Assembly (NCBI RefSeq): GCF_036323735.1
Contig: NC_086038.1
Location: 23,406,501-23,470,500 of the forward strand
From: Rattus norvegicus
Lineage: Eukaryota > Chordata > Mammalia > Rodentia > Muridae
Direction of reading: 5' to 3'
Length of the DNA: 64,000 bases
Positions 60,201 to 64,000 of the stretch are shown here, piece by piece (within the stretch, counting starts at the first letter, position 1; the number at the start of each line of letters is the position of its first letter). Position numbers and translations under genes: made by a program. The notes beneath the pieces are model-generated. The model was given only the letters and a program-made list of their open reading frames with translations, had not been told where the DNA came from and did no database searches.

Positions 60201-61085
60201 TACAGTTTTCATTGTGTCCCATAAGTTTGGGTATGTTGTACCTTCATTTTCATTAAATTCTAAAAAGTCTTTAATTTCTTTCTTTATTTCTTCCTTTACC
60301 AGGTTATCATTGAGTAGAGCATTGTTCAATTTCCACGTATATGTGAGCATTCTTCTCTTATTGTTATTGAAGACCAGTTTTAGGCCATGGTGGTCTGATT
60401 GTACGCATGGAATTATTTCTATCTTTCTGTACCTGTTGAGGCCCGTTTTTTGACCAATTTTATGGTCAATTTTGGAGAAAGTACCATGAGGAGCTGAGAA
60501 GAAGGTATATCCTTTTGCTTTAGGATAGAATGTTTTATAAATATCTGTTAAGTCCATTTGGCTCATGACTTCTCTTAGTCTGGCTACGTCTCTGTTTAAT
60601 TTCTGTTTCCATGATCTGTCCATTGATGAGAGTGGGGTGTTGAAATCTCCTACTATTATTGTGGGAGGTGCAATGTGTGTTTTGAGCTTTAGTAAGGTTT
60701 CTTTTATGTATGTAGGTGCCCTTGTATTTGGGGCATAGATATTTAGGATTGAGAGTTCATCTTGGTGGATTTTCCCTTTGATGAATATGAAGTGTCCTTC
60801 CTTATCTTTTTTGATGACTTTTAATTGAAAATTGATTTTATTTGATATTAGAATGGCTACTCCAGCTTGCTTCTTCTGACCATTTGCTTGGAAAGTTGTT
60901 TTCTAGCATTTCACTCTGAGGTAGTGTCTGTCTTTGTCTCTGAGGTGTGTTTCCTGTAGGCAGCAGAATTCAGGGTCCTCGTTGCATGTCCAGTTTGTTA
61001 ATCTATGTCTTTTTATTGGGTAATTGAGGCCATCGATGTTGAGAGATATTAAGGAATAGTGATTATTGCTTCCTGTTATATTCAT
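57291..61085 (-). pseudogene. L1 ORF2 (endonuclease-reverse transcriptase), inactivated
   Basis: The first in-frame ATG is at 61083-61085; the frame is also open upstream from a TTG at 61139. Endonuclease motifs survive: QETHL, GDFNTPLS and SDHHGL (the last within 59964-60623). RT motif FADD lies at about 58975-58986. Lesions in order: TAG at 60903-60905 replacing a tryptophan codon in the endonuclease; a one-base frameshift near 59990; TAG at 59773-59775; a small deletion with frameshift near 58800; a 35-bp gain at 57856-57904 from an ID fragment plus target duplication; TAA at 57756-57758. Further changes: RT motif A reads LEAEKAFD with Glu for the catalytic Asp, and the C-terminal zinc-knuckle-like motif reads CWRGS with Ser for the second Cys. 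A 3-base insertion adds a tyrosine (EYYYSA). The final segment ends at 57291. No active enzyme is possible. Confidence 0.95.
57856..57904 (-). mobile_element. 21-bp 5'-truncated ID retroposon with 14-bp target duplication
   Basis: Perfect copies of gaaccccatttttt lie at 57856-57869 and 57891-57904. Between them are 21 bases (57870-57890) whose complement is cagctccgaaaaaaagaacca, the last bases of an ID element and its AGAACC tail (compare 25208-25229). On the minus strand the target reads ctatt/aaaaaa, a canonical L1 endonuclease site. The insert breaks ORF2 of the host L1 and shifts its frame (35 bases in total). Confidence 0.93.
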
Positions 61086-61144
61086 ATTTGGATATGAGGT
61101 TATGTTTGTGTGCTTTTCTTCTCTTTGTTTTGTTGCCAAGGCAA

Positions 61145-62200
61145 TTAGTTTCTTGCTTCTTCTAGGGTATAGCTTGCCTCCTTATGTTGGGCTTTACCAT
61201 TTATTATCCTTTGTAGTGCTGGATTTGTAGAAAGATATTGTGTAAATTTGGTTTTCTCATGGAATATCTTGGTTTCTCCATCTATGTTAATTGAGATTTT
61301 TGCAGGATACAGTAACCTGGGCTGGCATTTTTGTTCTCTTAGGGTCTGTATGACATCTGTCCAGGATCTTCTGGCCTTCATAGTTTCTGGGGAAAAGTCT
61401 GGTGTGATTCTGATAGGTCTGCCTTTATATGTTACTTGACCTTTTTCCCTTACTGCTTTTAATATTCTTTCTTTATTTTGTCCGTTTGGTGTTTTGACTA
61501 TTATGTGATGGGAGGTGTTTCTTTTCTGGTTCAATCTATTTGGCGTTCTGTAGGCTTCTTGAATGCCTATGGGTATCTCTTTTTTTAGGTTAGGGAAGTT
61601 TTCTTCTATGATTTTGTTGAAGATATTTACTAGTCCTTTGAGCTGGGAGTTTTCACTCTCTTCTATACCTATTATCCTTAGGTTTGATCTTCTCATTGAG
61701 TCCTGGATTTCCTGTATGTTTTGGACCAGTAGCTTTTTATGCTTTACATTATCTTTGACAGTTGAGTCAATGATTTCTATGGAATCTTCTGCTCCTGAGA
61801 TTCTCTCTTCCATCTCTTGTATTCTGTTGGTGAAGCTCGTATATACAGCTCTTTGTCTCTTCTTTTGGTTTTCTATATCCAGGTTTGTTTCCATGTGTTC
61901 GTTCTTGATTGCTTCTATTTCCATTTTTAATTCCTTCAACTGTTTGATTGTGTTTTCCTGGAATTCTTTCAGGGATTTTTGCGATTCCTCTCTGTAGGCT
62001 TCTACTTTTTCTCTAACAGAGTTCTTCACGTCTTTCCTGAAGTCCTCCAGCATCATGATCAGATATAATTTTGAAACTAGATCTTTCTTTTCTGGTGTGT
62101 TTGGATATTCAGTGTTTGCTTTGGTGGGAGAATTGGGCTCTGATGATGCCATGTAGTCTTGGTTTCTGTTGCTTGGGTTCCTGCGCTTGCCTCTCGCCAT
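61145..62200 (-). CDS. L1 ORF1 protein, intact frame (351 aa)
   Basis: Encodes the L1 nucleic-acid-binding chaperone that packages L1 RNA into ribonucleoprotein particles as a trimer. It starts MARGKRRNPS, which fits rodent ORF1p, and ends EEARN followed by TAA. Residues 1-50 are a basic, polar N-terminus. About 55-160 is a heptad-rich coiled coil (for example KQLKELKMEIEAIKNEHMET, 86-105). About 165-260 is the RRM-like domain with NLRIIGI at 173-179 and HHIIVKT at 231-237. About 261-335 is the C-terminal domain (RPIRITPDFS 261-270, LLYPAKI 296-302). Length is close to the 350-370 residues usual for rodents. The frame is uninterrupted although ORF2 downstream is dead. Expression cannot be judged. 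Confidence 0.95.
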   Translation of the reverse strand: MARGKRRNPSNRNQDYMASSEPNSPTKANTEYPNTPEKKDLVSKLYLIMMLEDFRKDVKNSVREKVEAYREESQKSLKEFQENTIKQLKELKMEIEAIKNEHMETNLDIENQKKRQRAVYTSFTNRIQEMEERISGAEDSIEIIDSTVKDNVKHKKLLVQNIQEIQDSMRRSNLRIIGIEESENSQLKGLVNIFNKIIEENFPNLKKEIPIGIQEAYRTPNRLNQKRNTSHHIIVKTPNGQNKERILKAVREKGQVTYKGRPIRITPDFSPETMKARRSWTDVIQTLREQKCQPRLLYPAKISINIDGETKIFHEKTKFTQYLSTNPALQRIINGKAQHKEASYTLEEARN

Positions 62201-62781
62201 CAGATTATCTCTAGTGTTACTTTGTTCTGCTATTTCTGACAGTGGCTAGACTGTCCTATAAGCCTGTGTGTCAGGAGTGCTGTAGACCTGTTTTCCTGTT
62301 TTCTTTCAGCCAGTTATGGGGACAGAGTGTTCTGCTTTTGGGCGTGTAGTTTTTCCTATCTACAGGTCTTCAACTGTTCCTGTGGGCCTGTGTCTTGAGT
62401 TCACCAGGCAGGTCACTTGCAGCAGAAAAGTTGGTCTTACCTGTGGTTCCGAGGCTCAAGTTTGCTTGTGGGGTGCTGCCTACGAGCTCTCTGCGGTGGC
62501 AGCAACCAGGAAGATCTGCGCCACCCTTTCTGGGAGCTTCAGTGCACCAGGTTTCCAGATGGCGTTTGGTGTTTTCCTCTGGAATCAGTAATGTGTGCAG
62601 AGTGCAGTCTCTTCTGGTTTCCCAGGCGTGTCTGCCTCTCTGAAGGTTTAGCTTTCCCTCCCATGGGATTTGGGTGCAGAGAACTGTTTATCTGGTAGGT
62701 CCCTTCTGGTTCTGGCGGTGTCTCAGACGCAGCGGTCCTGCTGCTCCTGGGCCCTCCTCTACGGGAACCCAGAGGCCGTAT
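62201..62781 (-). promoter_or_regulatory. L1 5' UTR / internal promoter region
   Basis: About 580 bases between the 5' target duplication and the ORF1 start. This is the most GC- and CpG-rich part of the window, for example around 62455-62530 and 62700-62780. In L1 families this region holds the internal RNA polymerase II promoter. It appears as one unit without obvious tandem monomers. Overlapping antisense open frames on the plus strand (62316-62698) are discussed as a finding, not called as genes. Confidence 0.75.
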
Positions 62782-62796
62782 ATAGTTTTAATTTTT

Positions 62797-63610
62797 AAAA
62801 ATCAATTGTATTGAGACATGTTCCCTATACTCTAAGATGAAACGAGTTCAAATATGCATATATTCAAATATCCAGTATGATATTCCCATCACTTTAAAAT
62901 GTTTCTCTCTTCCCCCAACTAGGAATTTTTTTTCTGACAAGGACCCAGATAACCACATTGTATCTTTGTGTTCCTATAACTTAGATTTATATATTGTACA
63001 CTTTTGCGTGAATGGAATTCTATAGCAGGTGCCTTTGGAGCCCATCATCTTCCTCTAAGGATGTGTGGACCACTTATGCCACCTGCGGGATTCAGTGATC
63101 CAGTCTGTGTTATTTTGAGCGGAGTGCTATAATCTGGATATATCACCATTAACTTTTCAGTCTCTGCTTATCATTCATTTAACTGCCGTTGGTCTGGAGT
63201 TGAATATGTTTGAGGGTTATAACAAATAAGTATTAAGTATTTATAATAAACTGACTGCTACTTAAAATTTAGTTATTTTCCTTGTGCTGCTGGGTGAGCT
63301 TTTATCTAGGACTGAAGTTCCTGGGTTGTATGGAAAAAGTCCATTAAAACAATAGTGAAAATCAAAGTGTTTTCCCAAAGTGGTTCTATCATTTGACATT
63401 TTCTCCAGAAATGCAGAAGAATTCCAGTTGTCCTACGCCCTTATCAATATTTACTACTACAAGTTTGTCCGGGCTAGTGGGTATGCAGTATCATATTACC
63501 ATATTTAGTTAGAATTTCTTTTCTTAATAATAAGGTTAAATATAATTTCCTGTGTTTGTCTACTTAGCTTTTTAAAAGAAATATCTGCCTTTAAAAGTTT
63601 GTTCACATTT
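62797..63610 (-). mobile_element. Ancient L1M/L1ME-type 3' remnant
   Basis: Highly diverged reverse-complement order of an old mammalian L1 3' region: 'tcaattgtattgagacatgt', 'cttttgcgtgaatggaattc', 'gttttcccaaagtggttcta', 'aattccagttgtcctacgcc', 'gtccgggctagtgggtatgc', 'taagccttt'-like downstream text. The full-length L1 has inserted at its 3' end. No usable frame. Confidence 0.7.
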
Positions 63611-64000
63611 TTATTAGAGTTTCAGTTTTGTTGAGTTAATATCTTCAAAGACTCTGCATAATTTTTATTAAAAATACATTATATTACATACAATAAAATG
63701 GTATATCAAATGTGTCTTAAATATATTATTAAATATTTATTTTATATAATTAAATATTATATAAATAAATAATATATAATTCAAGATAATTATGTAGTTT
63801 ATAAATAATAGTGATTACTTTACAGTCTGTACCAAATTTTGACCTTCTAATCAATTCCTTTTGAGGCACACAATTTTACTTACTCATATTTATCCCAAGT
63901 TTTATATAAAACTCATATAATTCCAAGTATTATATAAATAGTTATTGACTTTTCAAGCGTTTTGACCACATCAATTAAGTCAATGGCTATCAAAACCAGT
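63611..64000. other. AT-rich terminal stretch
   Basis: About 80% A+T with TATATAAATAAT-like low complexity at 63660-63800. No element is recognised. Confidence 0.5.

Larger units (their letters stand above)
56488..62796 (-). mobile_element. Full-length L1 retrotransposon with 15-bp target duplication
   Basis: About 6.28 kb of L1 (56503-62781) lies between perfect 15-bp copies of atagttttaattttt (56488-56502 and 62782-62796). On the minus strand the integration site reads gattttt/aaaaatt, the canonical L1 endonuclease target. Order on the minus strand: 5' UTR (62201-62781), ORF1 (61145-62200, intact), ORF2 (57291-61085, broken), 3' UTR with G-rich tract (about 56610-56700) and an AATAAA-containing A-rich tail (56503-56545). 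The ORF1 start and 3' UTR resemble rat L1. The perfect duplication implies a fairly young insertion, but ORF2 carries several lesions, so the element cannot move on its own. Similar L1 3' ends at 30172, 37033 and 44152 are relatives. Confidence 0.97.

Noticed and set aside
59995..60453. 152-residue plus-strand frame
   Set aside because: Antisense shadow of the endonuclease part of L1 ORF2.
61563..61997. 144-residue plus-strand frame
   Set aside because: Antisense shadow of the ORF1 coiled-coil coding region.

Overview
This window is mammalian, repeat-dense, gene-poor DNA from a muroid rodent, and most likely rat. The evidence for rat is an ID SINE (tRNA-Ala/BC1-derived) at 25139-25247, L1 copies whose ORF1 start and G-rich 3' UTRs look like the rat L1 family, and B1, B2, B3 and B4/RSINE SINEs. 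I found no convincing host protein-coding exon, rRNA, functional tRNA, snRNA or CRISPR array. Most short open frames are chance frames, low-complexity frames, or antisense shadows of L1. The window reads as intergenic or deep intronic DNA.

The dominant feature is a full-length L1 on the minus strand (about 56503-62781). It is flanked by a perfect 15-bp target-site duplication at a canonical TTTT/AAAA endonuclease site. It has a 5' UTR of about 580 bp, an intact 351-residue ORF1, an ORF2 broken by several stops and frameshifts, and a 3' UTR with an A-rich tail. One ORF2 break is an extremely truncated ID retroposon of only 21 bp with its own 14-bp target-site duplication. The L1 landed at the 3' end of an ancient L1M-type element (62797-63610).

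The other L1 pieces are as follows. 34-518 is a 3' UTR between unusually long direct repeats. 2150-2416 and 4430-5063 are 3' UTR pieces. 10420-11105 and 11285-11850 are tail-to-tail. 15070-18240 has about 2 kb of ORF2 on the minus strand and appears internally deleted. 24560-25343 is interrupted by the ID element. 30172-30558, 32225-33100, 37033-37221, 44152-44337 and 46018-47178 follow. 52095-54225 is an old L1 with a younger nested insertion and a separate, internally deleted L1. Older L1 remnants lie at 35560-36150, 38380-40150 and 62797-63610. Other repeats include a hAT non-autonomous element (30636-30840), three same-strand copies of an LTR-like rodent repeat (about 19570, 22640 and 55130), a probable ERV LTR (about 29150), several copies of one or two common unnamed rodent interspersed repeats, and many microsatellites, several of them in SINE tails.

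The stretches between repeats are AT-rich and single-copy as far as I can tell. A few (around 1740-2050, 14330-14660, 21940-22160, 41880-42560 and 54540-54680) have the TAAT-rich, low-repeat look of conserved non-coding elements, but conservation cannot be judged from one sequence. I see no evidence of a new gene system here. The most informative signals are retrotransposition footprints: the 21-bp ID insertion, the long direct repeats, and two L1s with large internal deletions. All family names come from recognition by eye, not a database search, and most boundaries are good to about 10-30 bases unless a target-site duplication fixes them.
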